From positions 694,001-758,000 of the forward strand of contig SEMN01000222.1 in assembly GCA_005408345.1 (NCBI GenBank): 64,000 bases of DNA, in the 5' to 3' direction. The DNA is from Macquaria australasica (taxonomy: Eukaryota > Chordata > Actinopteri > Centrarchiformes > Percichthyidae). This document shows positions 38,701 to 46,100 of the stretch, in pieces. Position 1 is the first letter of the stretch, and the number at the start of each line of letters is the position of its first letter. Both the position numbers and the translations under genes were made by a program. The notes under the pieces are model-generated. The model saw only the letters and a list, made by a program, of their open reading frames with translations. It did not search any database and was not told the origin of the DNA.

Positions 38701-39340
38701 TATCAACCAATAACCCTGAAACCTAGCTGATCTAGACAGTTCCTTCATTCCTTCTTTGACCTTGGAAACAGCAGTTGACAAAACAATCTCAACTCAAGGT
38801 CCACTTACTACTTTGTTTTGGCCATATGACACAATAAATTGGTACTCCACTAATTTAAAAGCGGTAACACACAAACAATAGAAATATCATAAGGAGACTC
38901 CGATCGCCTGAAAAGATAAGACGTTCCCTCTTTGATGTTATTCTTCTTTTTAACACATTTCTCAGTCCTTCTCAGTCATTTATACATCTTCCCCCTGCTC
39001 ATTCTTCCCTCACTTACTTTCATTTATGTTTCTCAGTTTAAAGCTGTTCACTTCCTGTTTCTTTCGGCACCAACGAGCAGCAGACGCCTCGTTGCTCTGC
39101 CCCCCCCCTTCTCTGACAGCTCCTTGTCATTGGCAGGACCTGCCGCGCTCTCCGGTGGCTCCACCCCTGGACTCCTGCTTCCTGAGACCGGCCCGCCCGG
39201 CCAACCGCCGACCCCCCTCGCGCTGGGCCGCCCGCTCCCCCTCCTCCTCCCCCAAGTGGAGCGAAGGCTCGAAGAGGAGGTTCACCTTCCCGCCGCCGGG
39301 ACACCGGAAGACCATCCTGGAGGACGAGGAGCTAGCGTGA
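4602..39340 (+). CDS. mtcl2: SOGA/MTCL-family coiled-coil microtubule-associated protein, 5'-partial, spliced; best match MTCL2 (SOGA1)
   Basis: Joined exons 4602-4661, 5371-6756, 11266 or 11275-11412, 14258-14359, 15247 or 15250-15471, 17471-17641, 21478-21645, 25114-25386, 28430-28771, 29572-29648, 30607-32185 and 39137-39340 give one open frame of about 1,575 codons. All borders are GT-AG and all phases agree. Seen: the SOGA signature DLRCQLQF..MRKKMAKL, long Glu/Leu/Arg-rich coiled coils, the KREGPIGGESDSE block, a Ser/Pro-rich linker, DDLKYIEEFN, a SDDMKEVA block, ACQTNG, SPKYGSPKLQRK, INDGLSSLFNIIDH and a basic Arg/Ser/Pro tail. Family knowledge: MTCL proteins crosslink and stabilise non-centrosomal and Golgi-associated microtubules; SOGA1 was first named for a role in adiponectin-controlled autophagy. 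Choosing MTCL2 over MTCL1 or MTCL3 is inference, from the YGDVDSPLP stretch, the PWGL tail exon and acss2 as neighbour. The N-terminal exon(s) and promoter lie left of the window. Confidence 0.85.
5371..6756 (+). CDS. mtcl2: mtcl2 large coiled-coil exon (SOGA domain)
   Basis: A 1,386-bp, 462-codon, phase-0 exon. In order it encodes DLRCQLQFSKEE, MRKKMAKL, EKDELEQELQKYKS, YGDVDSPLP, TREAELRLRLKLVEEEAN, KIVELEVENRSLRAE, a second LRRHLQFVEEEAELLRR repeat, INELSGKVMKLQYENR, a Ser/Asp/Glu-rich acidic patch with KREGPIGGESDSE, then KREAERLGKTVDRL and MKAFRTELHIFVEKLD. The two related EEEA coiled-coil blocks are the core of the SOGA domain. The exon ends DLVTDFQ before gtaagt. The frame stays open 53 codons into the intron (stop at 6913-6915) but loses family character at the donor, so splicing there is preferred. 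The 385-residue ORF on the opposite strand (5748-6905) is a shadow. Confidence 0.93.
8090..8455 (+). pseudogene. 28S rRNA fragment (domain V region), nuclear pseudogene
   Basis: Sense-strand matches to vertebrate 28S rRNA in the correct order: gggagtttgattggggcgg, gacagaaacctcc, gcagaagggcaaaagc, gatcttgattttcagta, agcaggaggtgtcag, gttaccacagggataact, ctttttgatccttc, cctatcattgtgaagcaga, gcgttggattg, gtgagctggg and gagacaggtt. These surround the peptidyl-transferase region. Many substitutions and a gap of about 25 bases after cagtatgaat show it is a decayed copy, not a functional gene. It ends before the sarcin-ricin loop. No poly(A) tail or clear target duplication was seen. Confidence 0.9.
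9760..10340. repeat. AT-rich interspersed repeat built of short palindromes
   Basis: Repeated aattatgagat / cttgtaat / aattatgac units on both strands. Two perfect inverted pairs stand out: AAGATCCG/CGGATCTT at 9816-9838 with a 7-base loop, and ATCTTGTAATAA/TTATTACAAGAT at 9998-10039 with an 18-base loop. Likely a degenerate teleost repeat able to form hairpins. Confidence 0.6.
10849..10959 (+). CDS. mtcl2: mtcl2 alternative terminal exon encoding a hydrophobic C-terminal anchor
   Basis: After a pyrimidine-rich tract and the acceptor cccgccag comes a 37-codon phase-0 exon: MFQPMILF, then about 28 mostly aliphatic or aromatic residues with FSSLSY in the middle, ending ALFFVL and TAG. Joined to the exon ending LVTDFQ it gives a truncated protein with the coiled coils but a membrane-tail C-terminus. 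From memory, SOGA3/MTCL3 ends with a closely similar tail starting MFQP and ending FFVL, attached after a Gln. A tail-anchored or hairpin membrane form is inference; no transcript is available. The exon has no good donor near its stop, so it should be a last exon with its own poly(A) site. Confidence 0.8.
   Translation: MFQPMILFILVLVLFSSLSYAVIFKLVFLFALFFVL
11266..11412 (+). CDS. mtcl2: mtcl2 exon with two possible acceptors 9 nt apart
   Basis: From 11275 it reads RDELEWRLGQERG, a Gln/Gly-rich stretch, and TRYHRPLALRAE before the donor gtcagt. An upstream acceptor (cacag, exon from 11266) would add Ser-Gly-Gln in the same frame. Phase 0 at both ends. It follows a long C-rich pyrimidine tract. 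The Asp/Glu/Leu/Arg pattern suggests it opens the second coiled-coil segment. Which acceptor is used cannot be decided from sequence. Confidence 0.78.
11413..14257 (+). other. mtcl2 intron
   Basis: A T-rich antisense LINE-like fragment occupies about 11640-11870; its end resembles the retroinsertion at 29731-30202. A MITE lies at 13715-13892. Otherwise no coding signal. Confidence 0.5.
13715..13892. mobile_element. MITE with inverted ends (atagtttgacatttt family), copy 1
   Basis: Starts ATAGTTTGACATTTTA and ends CAAAATGTCGGACTAT followed by gctttaa; the ends are inverted repeats with two mismatches. Related sequence with the same internal text (taccactctttcac, gaagctacagcc, ttagcctagcttagc) recurs at 27728-27990 and, more diverged, near 57065-57330. 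Non-autonomous, no ORF. Confidence 0.7.
14258..14359 (+). CDS. mtcl2: mtcl2 coiled-coil exon
   Basis: A 34-codon phase-0 exon between ggttcag and gtacaa. It reads LRDTPASDIQFRLDHERRLR then ATEEREAVVCLPQ, highly charged and helix-prone. It continues the frame from the exon ending LRAE and joins the EDEGLHLE exon. Confidence 0.82.
14360..15246 (+). other. mtcl2 intron
   Basis: A decayed hAT-like MITE copy lies at about 14799-15050 (gagctgaaacaattag, then ggttggtcagacaaaa and gggctttgggaa). The rest is AT-rich without coding signal. Confidence 0.5.
15247..15471 (+). CDS. mtcl2: mtcl2 exon with a tandem NAG acceptor
   Basis: The acceptor is ctacagcag, so the exon starts at 15247 (extra Gln) or 15250. 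It encodes EDEGLHLEAQRGGLELQ, then LQQEVRLFRRNTIIFYMKL and RWILMHWRLGHK with a Glu-rich end at gtgagt. The EVRLFRRNTIIFYMKLRWIL stretch is a strongly conserved-looking MTCL block, amphipathic with Trp and Tyr. Confidence 0.88.
15472..17470 (+). other. mtcl2 intron
   Basis: A repeat of the tactttttactccactacat family lies at 15596-15745, the opposite orientation of the element at 47720-48230. Nothing coding was recognised in the remainder. Confidence 0.5.
17471..17641 (+). CDS. mtcl2: mtcl2 exon, acidic/proline linker
   Basis: A 57-codon phase-0 exon between gttccag and gtactc. It reads FEKLEGIPELGVIMEQ, an acidic stretch, then PGPIIPLLSPDRHLQHQRQ. It follows the RWILMHWRLG exon; ELGVIMEQ..SDRDG and the IIPLLSPD segment look like a linker between coiled coils. 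Confidence 0.85.
17642..21477 (+). other. mtcl2 intron
   Basis: Contains a LINE-end-like fragment at about 18570-18690 (aagctttattgtcattttgc), a common teleost repeat at about 19780-19925 (ggttagcactgtcgcctcac), a TTAA-flanked MITE at 20084-20411, and a poly-A run at 21215-21232. No exon recognised. Confidence 0.5.
20084..20411. mobile_element. TTAA-flanked MITE, piggyBac-like ends
   Basis: The left end reads TTAAAGGTACCCAGTGGA and the right end TCCACAGGATACCTTTAA. These are inverted over 18 bases with about three mismatches and bordered by TTAA on both sides. At 328 bp without an ORF it looks non-autonomous; assignment to piggyBac rests only on the TTAA target. Confidence 0.65.
21478..21645 (+). 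CDS. mtcl2: mtcl2 coiled-coil exon
   Basis: A 56-codon phase-0 exon between ctgcgcag and gtacag. It reads FGENRQVLQALRTLLEEF, REELREEEARRCQLQQSYA, NDKAAWEVKWAEMKCQ. Strong heptad pattern. GC-rich compared with its AT-rich introns, as are the other exons of this gene. Confidence 0.9.
21646..25113 (+). other. mtcl2 intron
   Basis: Two diverged copies of one interspersed repeat lie at about 22430-22590 and 24060-24270, sharing the gagtaaca..gaatttgaaggcttat..gccaaaacgct stretch. A C homopolymer lies at 23967. No exon recognised. Confidence 0.5.
25114..25386 (+). CDS. mtcl2: mtcl2 coiled-coil exon
   Basis: A 91-codon phase-0 exon from tttgaccag to gtgaga. It reads LEEEAQGKVRGEAQGGEG, WALKQEREEHRRLLAESH, LDLRWKLQHGEKRWGRER, TELLEHFDRERQEWDG and MRELHRKMER. 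Continuous charged coiled coil, which would extend the dimerising rod. The frame runs on into a purine-rich intron start, which is not taken as coding. Confidence 0.9.
25832..26180. mobile_element. hAT-like MITE inserted in an older copy of the same family
   Basis: The 349-bp element runs from tgggtctgcaactaac to cgttttagccctg. It is flanked by GATTCGCT (25824-25831) and GATTTGCT (26181-26188), an 8-bp target duplication with one change, as expected for hAT transposons. The host sequence on both sides is itself a copy of the family in opposite orientation, ending gttgcagcccta at 26345. Confidence 0.75.
26433..26505 (+). repeat. (TG)n microsatellite
   Basis: About 36 units, almost pure. A second array starts about 170 bp downstream. 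Confidence 0.95.
26673..26796 (+). repeat. (TG)n microsatellite with ggtcg interruptions
   Basis: About 40 pure units, then three ggtcgtg-spaced blocks. Confidence 0.95.
27728..27990. mobile_element. MITE (atagtttgacatttt family), copy 2
   Basis: taaaggataagtttgtcgtt, gaccaataccactctttcac, gaagctacagcccgcagctg, ttagcctagcttagcacaaa. Same internal order as the copy at 13715. Confidence 0.6.
28430..28771 (+). CDS. mtcl2: mtcl2 exon, Ser/Pro-rich linker
   Basis: A 114-codon phase-0 exon between ttgtgcag and gtaacg. It starts MQRELNTRRGEG, then GVFSPQDSPCIAPRSP with repeated SPRSP motifs, SHSDSEAMLEEQ, ENLFLDALSLDPLSG and RFPCLKE. The repeated Ser-Pro sites are candidates for proline-directed phosphorylation (inference). 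Confidence 0.9.
29105..29356. mobile_element. hAT-like MITE copy
   Basis: Partial copy ending gattcattagttgcagccctag. Internal ggctctgggaagt and cactattttgtgaca match the other copies in this window. It makes up much of the intron 28772-29571, which shows no other content. Confidence 0.65.
29572..29648 (+). CDS. mtcl2: mtcl2 small exon, ends in phase 2
   Basis: A 77-bp exon, ALNEISEREGDPEYPEEE then GGGSLL plus AG of a split Arg codon, between gtttcag and gtaacc. It is the only visible mtcl2 exon whose downstream border is not phase 0; the next exon restores frame with A (Arg), then AKSVCSMSDFQ. Confidence 0.87.
29731..30202 (-). mobile_element. antisense retroinsertion with poly(A) and perfect 18-bp target duplication
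   Basis: AAAAGCTGATGCATTTTC occurs identically at 29713-29730 and 30203-30220. The insert begins with a T-rich run (poly(A) on the - strand, with AATAAA-like hexamers just upstream) and has a unique body of about 400 bp. This is the signature of LINE-type target-primed insertion. The short - strand ORF at 29752-30033 has no recognised domain. Similar text at 11640-11870 suggests a LINE 3' end family. Confidence 0.8.
30565..30595 (+). repeat. TG repeat in the polypyrimidine tract of the giant-exon acceptor
   Basis: tgtgtgtctgtttg(tg)n tttcctgtccag: the dinucleotide run ends 11 bases before the exon. UG-rich RNA is a known binding site of TDP-43 and CELF-type splicing factors, so it may modulate this acceptor (inference). 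Confidence 0.7.
30607..32185 (+). CDS. mtcl2: mtcl2 giant C-terminal exon
   Basis: A 1,579-bp exon from tgtccag to gtaaat. Motifs in order: AKSVCSMSDFQRLMDSSPF, DDLKYIEEFNNKGWDF, ASWFLTTSATLTT with SSPEHCHKSPLRG, a Gly-rich fish-specific stretch, SDDMKEVAISVRNAI, ACQTNG, GTQTTQTISVGLQTD, SSPHRCLTPK, SPKYGSPKLQRKLS, SAWARSTTTRDSPVHTTIND, GLSSLFNIIDHTPVVYD, SPSRSRSTPPS, RQDLSAPPGYTLAENAARIL and NKKLQEQSFREERR, ending CME. It looks largely disordered with phospho-site-like SP/TP and SRS motifs. The frame ends in phase 0, so every downstream tail exon can be joined directly. Confidence 0.94.
32479..32516 (+). repeat. (TTC)n microsatellite
   Basis: About 12 uninterrupted TTC units, followed by a further cttcttcttc. 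A pure purine/pyrimidine mirror tract of this kind can form triplex DNA. Confidence 0.9.
33605..33873. mobile_element. hAT-like MITE copy, near complete
   Basis: Starts ggactgcaagtaatgatta and ends gactaatcgttttagctct. Inverted ends and internal text match the other copies of the family. Confidence 0.7.
33966..34262. mobile_element. hAT-like MITE copy, adjacent to the previous one
   Basis: ttagattattttaaattattc to attgactaaacgttttag, with ccaaagtgacatcttcac and gctgaaatcagcaaat inside. A second copy within 100 bp in the same orientation. Confidence 0.65.
34752..34790 (+). CDS. mtcl2: mtcl2 alternative short-tail exon ending PWGL
   Basis: After the acceptor ctgatccag the exon reads NHPVILTTPWGL then TAA. 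Joined to the preceding CME it gives MENHPVILTTPWGL. From memory, human SOGA1 has a tail of the form MEN..LL(T)APWGL, which would make this an orthologous short C-terminus. A consensus donor (gtaagt) at 34810 means it could be a 58-bp cassette exon rather than a last exon. Confidence 0.78.
   Translation, partial: NHPVILTTPWGL
36510..36551 (+). CDS. mtcl2: mtcl2 candidate tail exon, tandem duplicate of the PWGL exon
   Basis: After ttcccccag the frame reads PFPVTLTSPPKTN then TGA; an acceptor at 36500 would add Phe-Pro-Gln. The core CCTGTC..TCCT matches the 34758-34778 exon at 19 of 21 bases and lies at the same distance from the acceptor and in the same phase. That is best explained by duplication of the tail exon followed by change of its end. 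Use in transcripts is unproven; a candidate ATTAAA lies near 36962. Confidence 0.55.
   Translation, partial: PFPVTLTSPPKTN
38165..38185 (+). CDS. possible third mtcl2 tail exon, six codons
   Basis: A pyrimidine-rich tract and cttcttcag are followed in phase 0 by DSLQAV and TAA. Joined after CME it would make a very short tail. Nothing but the acceptor and frame supports it, and a six-codon tail can occur by chance. Confidence 0.25.
   Translation, partial: DSLQAV
39137..39340 (+). CDS. mtcl2: mtcl2 long-tail terminal exon
   Basis: A 67-residue phase-0 terminal exon after cattggcag. It reads DLPRSPVAPPLDSCFLRP, ARPANRRPPSRWAARS, PSSSPKWSEGSKRRFTFPPP and HRKTILEDEELA, then TGA. Strongly basic and Pro/Ser/Arg-rich, fitting the C-terminal microtubule-binding tail of the MTCL family (function inferred). 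A 3' UTR of about 1.17 kb follows. Confidence 0.88.
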   Translation, partial: DLPRSPVAPPLDSCFLRPARPANRRPPSRWAARSPSSSPKWSEGSKRRFTFPPPGHRKTILEDEELA

Positions 39341-40511
39341 GGCCGTCCTCTACCTCCTCCACCTCAGCCTAAAAGACCCAGTACCTCAGAAACCCCTCCC
39401 CAAATCTAGAGACTCCCAAGAGACGGAGCCTGAAGGGGGGGGGGGTTGCGATCCACCCAGTAGCACCAGCTGACCATCGAGGAACCAGAACTTCTTTTTA
39501 GAAGAACCTGGAATGTACTGTAATATCATAACAAAAAAGACCTAAAAACGACATTTCCATAAGAGGTGCCTGCACACACTTGAGTTACTCATCACCCCAC
39601 ATGTGTGTATATATGTATTTAATACATACATGTATATTTTAGTCACAATTCTGAACCTTTTTTCAGGTGAAACGTGTAGGTCAGCTGTTGCATTTGTATG
39701 AAGTTTACACCATTTTTCTCATCAGTTTATACTTTTCATTTTTTTTTTTTTTTTTTACATAAAAGGTCTTTTACGTTGTCCTGCATCAATTCATGCTCAA
39801 GCTATTTTTTTTCCAAGAACAGGATACCTTCATTTTTTTCAGTTGCCAGCCTTTGAAGCTTGACTTTTCTGTTTAGTTTTAAAGAGAGGAAAGACGACAC
39901 AAGCAAACAAACAAACAAACAAAAAAAAAAGACTTCTGCTTCATCGGGTCTGAAGCAGAGACACATGATGTCATTTCTGATGCTAATGTACTTTATTATT
40001 TTTACGTTGGGATGAATGTTTGGCTCCGTAAACATGTAGAAGGTGGGTGATAACAAACTGAATACCCTTATGCATATTTTGAAGGCAGTTGTACAAATAT
40101 CAGTCAAATATTTGCATGCCTTTTGAACACTAGCACTTTAGTGCATGTACATACGAGCTCTAGTCATTTGTGATCACTCGGCTCCGCTGTGGGGAAAAAG
40201 AAAAAAACATGTCGTGATGGGAACTTCTTGAGCTGTTGTTTTTTTGTCGTCACATGATTTGCATTGACTAAAATAAGAAGAAGAATTTTTAAGTGAATTA
40301 TTGTACCTACTAGGCTGTCTTTGTACAGTTGTTACTATTGGATATGCATTACTTTTTCTTTGGACAAGAAAAAGGGATTGTGGGGTGGGGGTGGGGTGGG
40401 GGGAGGGGGATATATGAATGTTTTAAATGAAAAGTCTATGTCAAAAAGTCTAACGATCTATAGTCTTATGTAAATAGTAAATGGTAATAAACATGAATGT
40501 GTATTTACAAG
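39341..40511 (+). other. mtcl2: mtcl2 3' UTR
   Basis: Runs from the TGA to about 20 bases past the AATAAA at 40486. It holds a C/G homopolymer near 39437, a poly-T run near 39738, a CAAA repeat near 39902 and a G-run array at 40382-40409. No ORF of note. Confidence 0.7.
40486..40491 (+). terminator. polyadenylation signal AATAAA of mtcl2
   Basis: A canonical hexamer about 1.15 kb after the long-tail stop, followed within 40 bases by a GT-rich stretch (ctgtgtttgcatctgttg). This is the expected downstream element for cleavage near 40505-40511. Confidence 0.75.
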
Positions 40512-43068
40512 ACCTCCTCCTCTGTGTTTGCATCTGTTGATGGTGTTTTATATTTATCTCTCCATGATAAAGATAGATAGATAGACAGCTCATGATAGAT
40601 TATACGCTCTTTCATCAGACCTGGGTTGAACCAAGTGTGTGTGTGGATTACAGTTGCAGACCACAGGATTACAGTGGGTCAGGGGACAGACACACACACA
40701 CACACACACAGAATGTGAATAAGAAGATTGTGTCCTCCCAGAACTTAAATCCTCTTGCATCACCGTCATACATGTGCCACCTTACTCGTGTTACTCAGCT
40801 TGTCACGCAAGATAAAGACCAGTAATATGAACCAAGACTAGTTTTTTTTTTTTTTTTTAAAGACACTTTTAAAAGACATTTTTGTAATCTCTTGTTCTCT
40901 GTGGCTATATATAAAGCTATTTTATATAATATCTTTGGTTTTATATGCCGACATTTTGAGGTAGCTGCCTCTGAACCTTTCAGACATTTTGACTTGTCAC
41001 AGGTTATACTAATAACATTAACGATGGCTCTGTTGTATTCAAGTGTCCCAGTAAGTCATGACAGTGTGACAGTGAGCCAGCAATGCATAATACCAGGACC
41101 CTGAAACTGAAGCAGCTAAATGGAATCCAGCCGTCATTCATTTTATTATTCACACCTGTGCTTTTCTCACGCTGACATGTCAAAATGTCTGCTGTTAAAA
41201 AAGCCCTACACAGTTAAAGCTAAATGCAATTTTGTTTGTGCTTAAGCCTTAAAAAATGTCTCCCAAAACGCTTGACAGCTAAAAGACAAAAGAGTTCATG
41301 TGTTATTGCCTTCCTGTGACTGACAAAAATAACTTGTATGAGTGTTTTTTGATCTGTTACCTCGAGGGTTAAGGTTTGGTTATGTTTAGGCAGGTAAAAC
41401 TACTTGGTTAAGGTTGGGAAAAGATCGTGGTCAAGAAATCTGACTGTTAGTAGCAGACACTTTGTATGTCTAACCATCCACCATGACCTCTTCCATAAGA
41501 GGATTTTTTGGTGTTATAACGTCACCCTACTTCTTCCTTTCCTCCTCAGAAACACACAACCACAAAAGGTCGCTTGTTAGGAAAACTTAAACATATTAAG
41601 GTAATTTCAAGTGTTCAACAAACGACCAGCGCTGTCGTTTTTCTGCTGATGGTGAGGACAGACTTGAAAACTTGACATTCAAAAAGCTCAACAGCAACAT
41701 GTCTTTCTAGAAAGCAACAGTGTCCTAATCATTCAGGATAATCACAGACTTCACGGACCGGAAATAAAAGTTGCTGTTGAGTGTTTCAGACGCAATGAGT
41801 CAATACTTTGAGCCTCACAGACACAGATGTGTTTACCTCCATTGCATTGATCCAGACGTGTTAAAAACTGGGCAAATAACACCAAAATGATCTGCACAGC
41901 TAGATATTACTAAAGGTAAGTGAAAAAATATGTTTTTTGTAAAATGGAGCAAAATTACCCTTTAATTTTGGGTTTGTCCATGAACTGATCATTTTGAAAC
42001 TTTATTTTCTTCTACTTTACATCTACATGAGAGAAGCACAACTATAGATAATTTAAATGCATCTCTTGTACCAGTATATGTCATTACTGTGCATGCAAAC
42101 TCTGTGTTAAAATGACATGTTTTGGGTAGTTCTAGATTTGTTTTAACAGCGTCTGTTGGTTCTGCATAGAGACCTGAGAACAAGAAACATTCACAAGAAC
42201 ACAATCAGCAAACAGAAACAACACAATTACACAATAAAAAATGAATTAATCAAAACAGTTACAAGAATCATAAAAAACATCAGATAATAAAGCTTTAAAA
42301 TCACCAAGGGGGATGTAAGACTTCAGTTTGAGGGCAGTTTGCAGATCATTCAATTTAAAAGGTGCATAATACCTGAAACCAGTTCTGCCAACATTGGTGC
42401 ATACATGAGGGATGGAAGTTTGTAGGAAGTGATTAGAAAATAAGATCTAGGTCAAAAATGTTCAGAAGTATGCTTTAGAAAAGAAAAAAAAAGAAAAAAA
42501 AGGCCCATATATGTGTCAGCTCAGTGCAAAAGACGGGTATCTCAATACCAGGACAAATAAAACCCGAAACCATCTACATGGCTAGATACAACTGGAGGTA
42601 AATGGTCTTTTTGTAATTTAGGTGAACTAAACCTTTAATTAAAAAAAAGGCACCAGCCTCTTGAGCTCACAGTCTTGCTTCATTCTGCTCGTTTTCATCT
42701 CTTCACATCTGAGAATGAAAATAGGCCACGAGAATTAAATCTGTAGATTTCAAACGGTTGGCTTTTACTGGAGAACTCCAAGCTTTTATTGGCTCTGAGG
42801 GAGAGAAGCTGATTGTAGCAGAGAGGCAAAGAGGGAGCGATAAAGAGGGAGAGGCAGAGAGCTGAAGGCCTCCGTATACCTTTCACAGAGTGATAACGAT
42901 GAATAATTAATGCGGCCCAGCTGCACTCTGGGAGCTGCTGATGGCACTGAGCGGGTCAGCGGAGGGAAGAAGAAGAAGAGGAAGAAGAAGAAGACGCTCT
43001 GCTTTTACTTCCATCCGCCCTGAGAGAAACCCACCACTGCTGAATAATTTACACCAGCCCTGAAGTCC

Positions 43069-43071
<3 letters not shown>

Positions 43072-43118
<47 letters not shown>
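43072..43118. repeat. (CA)n microsatellite
   Basis: About 23 uninterrupted units in the intergenic region. Confidence 0.95.
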
Positions 43119-43121
<3 letters not shown>

Positions 43122-46100
43122 TCTCTGAACACTGGACTCTGCCTTAATGTCTAACGTCAGCTGCAGCAAGACGGGTGTGACCTCTGTGAAACAGAAGTCC
43201 CGACCAAATACAGTAGATATCCCGAAGCAAATATGGAGCAGGGCAAGTCTTAAACTACTTTAAATTTAAAGTGTGACATTTTCAGAAAGTAACGTTTCTG
43301 TAGGTGGCACTCATCCTAGATACCCAGCTCATTACAACAAACAAACTGAAAGTGTTTATATTTTTTTTAATGAAAAAACTTGCGTTTTGTGGCCATGATT
43401 GTATTTTTGTCTTATGTTTGGTTATCTTTTGTTTAAAAAAATCAGGCTGTTATTATATATTATATTCTATATTTTTCTTATTATATAAATCCTATGAAAA
43501 GACCAAAACCAACAATGAATCAGTTGAGTTCAATACTTTCAAGTTTTGCTATCATGTTTGCAGCACTCAACTCCGAATCTGTTCATTCCTACTGAAGACG
43601 TAAATCTATAAAAACACCTCATACATATTTGTAATTTCCTAAAACAGCTGGGCACTAGCTTTTAGCAAACTGGTGTAAATGGTGCATTTGGTTTCCAGCA
43701 GCAGGACGGTGTGTGTGTGTGTGTGTGTGGGTGCTGGATTGGCTCACAATAATCTACAGTGTTTTCTGAGCACAGAGGAATACAATATATCAGACTTTGG
43801 CTTCAGAGGCAATGCTTGTTAGTAGTATCAGTTTATTGTTAGTTTTAGTTTTTTTATGGGATTTTGTTCACAATAAGAAAACTACAGAAGATCTCCAGAG
43901 GTATCCCTTAGCCGTCTTACTTTTTTATTGTTTGTATTTGAATTTAGTCATCATCATTTTCAAATTTTAATCTTGTGTGCAAAGGTGTGGACTCAAGTCA
44001 CACAAATCTGATGGAATCTGATTCAACTTGACTTTGACTTTAACGCCACTAAATGTTGTACAAACAGTCAACATCTTCTAATGTTAGGCTAACTTTACTC
44101 CTAGCTACCTGTAAATGACAGCTAGCTAACTGTTCCTAATTTCATAATGACCTTGAAACACAAACTTTAGGACTTTGGGAAGTTGGGACTTGATTCAGGA
44201 CTTGACTCTGGACTTTATGGCCAACACTTGAGAGACTTACCTCTGCTTAAATGTTTGTATATCTCACCCTTCTGTGTGAATTAGTCTCACGTTGTTTCAC
44301 TGTATATGATTTTACTGTTGGGTGACCCTGATGACGGCCACAAGCTGAAACGCGTTGGTCTTTATACTGCAAGCGTTGCTGGAGTTTTGTCCCATGTTTC
44401 CTCTTTTTGTCAGTCACCTGTAAAGCACTACAGCTGTAAAGAACTACACTACCCAGCTGCACTAACATGACCCATGGCCACTACCTTTTGGCATCTTTTG
44501 CTCAGGTGTCGGTTCAGATTCTTTATCTAACAATAAGTGCTGGTTGAATAAAGGATAAATGTAAAGTGCTGACACCGCATGAACATCTTGAACATGTCGA
44601 ACTGAAAAGGATTTTCGGTTTAATGCCATCACCGCCTCTTCATTATGTATTGTGTTTCTGAATTGAACTATTGCACAGTGGCTTAAAAAAAAGGATTGTG
44701 TTGATTTTAAGTCTGACATCACCTCACAGTTTATTCCATCTCTGAAATTACACACTACTTTACAAAGTCACTTGAAACTGATCTAATTAAATGATAAGAA
44801 AATTAAATGATGCATCTGAAAGTCTACTGGATGTTTGTCACAAATATCCGCTGATCCAAAGTGATTATTGTGTCTTTGACGGGACATCTAAATAACAGAA
44901 GTCACTTTGTCTTTTAAAGCAGTTTCAGACTTCTAAAAGCTTTCTGATGGGTCACTGCATTGTCTTTCCTGCTTTGATCATGTGGAGCCAACTGTTCGAA
45001 ATCCAAAAAATGCTGATCCATGAATAAATCAAAACTGCAGGACAAAATCTAATTTCATTGGTAGGAAAAACTCTTAACAGAATAATCTATATTAATTTGT
45101 TTTTTCCGGCCAAAACAGAGGTGACAAATAGTTCAGGTGGGCTTTTGAAGTATACTGAGTTAAACTGTGAGTGTCTGACTTCCCTCAGTATTAAATCACG
45201 TCTCTAAATGAAGCTACTATTGAATATTTTCTCTGACATTTGACTGTGATTGAAAAAGATAAAGAGCAATGTTTTTCCTCTCCGGCTGTGATGAATAATG
45301 CAGCAGCGGCTGTCTGGGCGTCTCTGTCAGATTGTTTAGAGCACTTTCCCCTCGTGTTCCCAAATCTTTGTGCATTTTGACTAAACAGATGAGACGAGCC
45401 TCTCGTTTCCTCTTTTGCCTTTGTTTTGTAGCTTTTGCAGCTGCTGTGTGAGGACTCAGCTGAAAGTTAAATCTGAACACTGGGGATCAATGTGCAAGGT
45501 TGAAGTCCAGATGTGCGGTTACTGTAAAGGTAGACAGATGGGTTTCTTTTGCAGATAGATATGTTTGTTTAAAAGCAAACTTTTATTTAGAAATGCACCC
45601 TCTTATCAAACTAATGACAAAGTGAGACAGCAGCTGAGAAGAGTGTCCCATCAGGTCTTATTAGGACTCTGCATTCCTGAAAATATCTGGTAGAAAATTT
45701 GACTTCAGAGCAAAATACCAAAAGTCTTAAACAGCAGAAGACGCACACCATTGTTTAAAATCACCACCTCCACACCATCCACGAAGAAGAGGACATTCAC
45801 CTCAGAAAAACAGAGAGGTTTCTTAATCTTTAACCTTTTAAAACTTGTAGTTTCTCCCCACAGATTTTCCCGCCCTTGCCAGTCACCTGACCTTGTAACT
45901 CCCTGCACACCTGCTCCTCATTACCCCATTAGCCCCACATTGTATATACAGGTACCTGCCTGGTTACTCTGCTCAATGGCCCAGTTGTTGATATTGCTTT
46001 ACTGCCACTGTGGCCCAGCAGCTCCTGCCTGCTCCAGTGGTTTTTGACCTGCTGTTAGTCTGTGACGTACTTCCTGTCTTGGCCCTTTTTCGGATTTGTT

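Larger units (their letters stand above)
34791..39136 (+). other. region of alternative mtcl2 ends: introns and candidate short 3' UTRs
   Basis: Contains the candidate tail exons at 36510 and 38165, an AATAAA near 35743 that could serve the PWGL form, an ATTAAA near 36962, and a poly-A run at 35561. No other gene seen. Confidence 0.5.

Noticed and set aside
43304..43603. 99-residue ORF rich in Phe/Leu/Lys
   Set aside because: AT-rich chance frame with no splice or promoter context; apparent hydrophobicity comes from T-rich codons.
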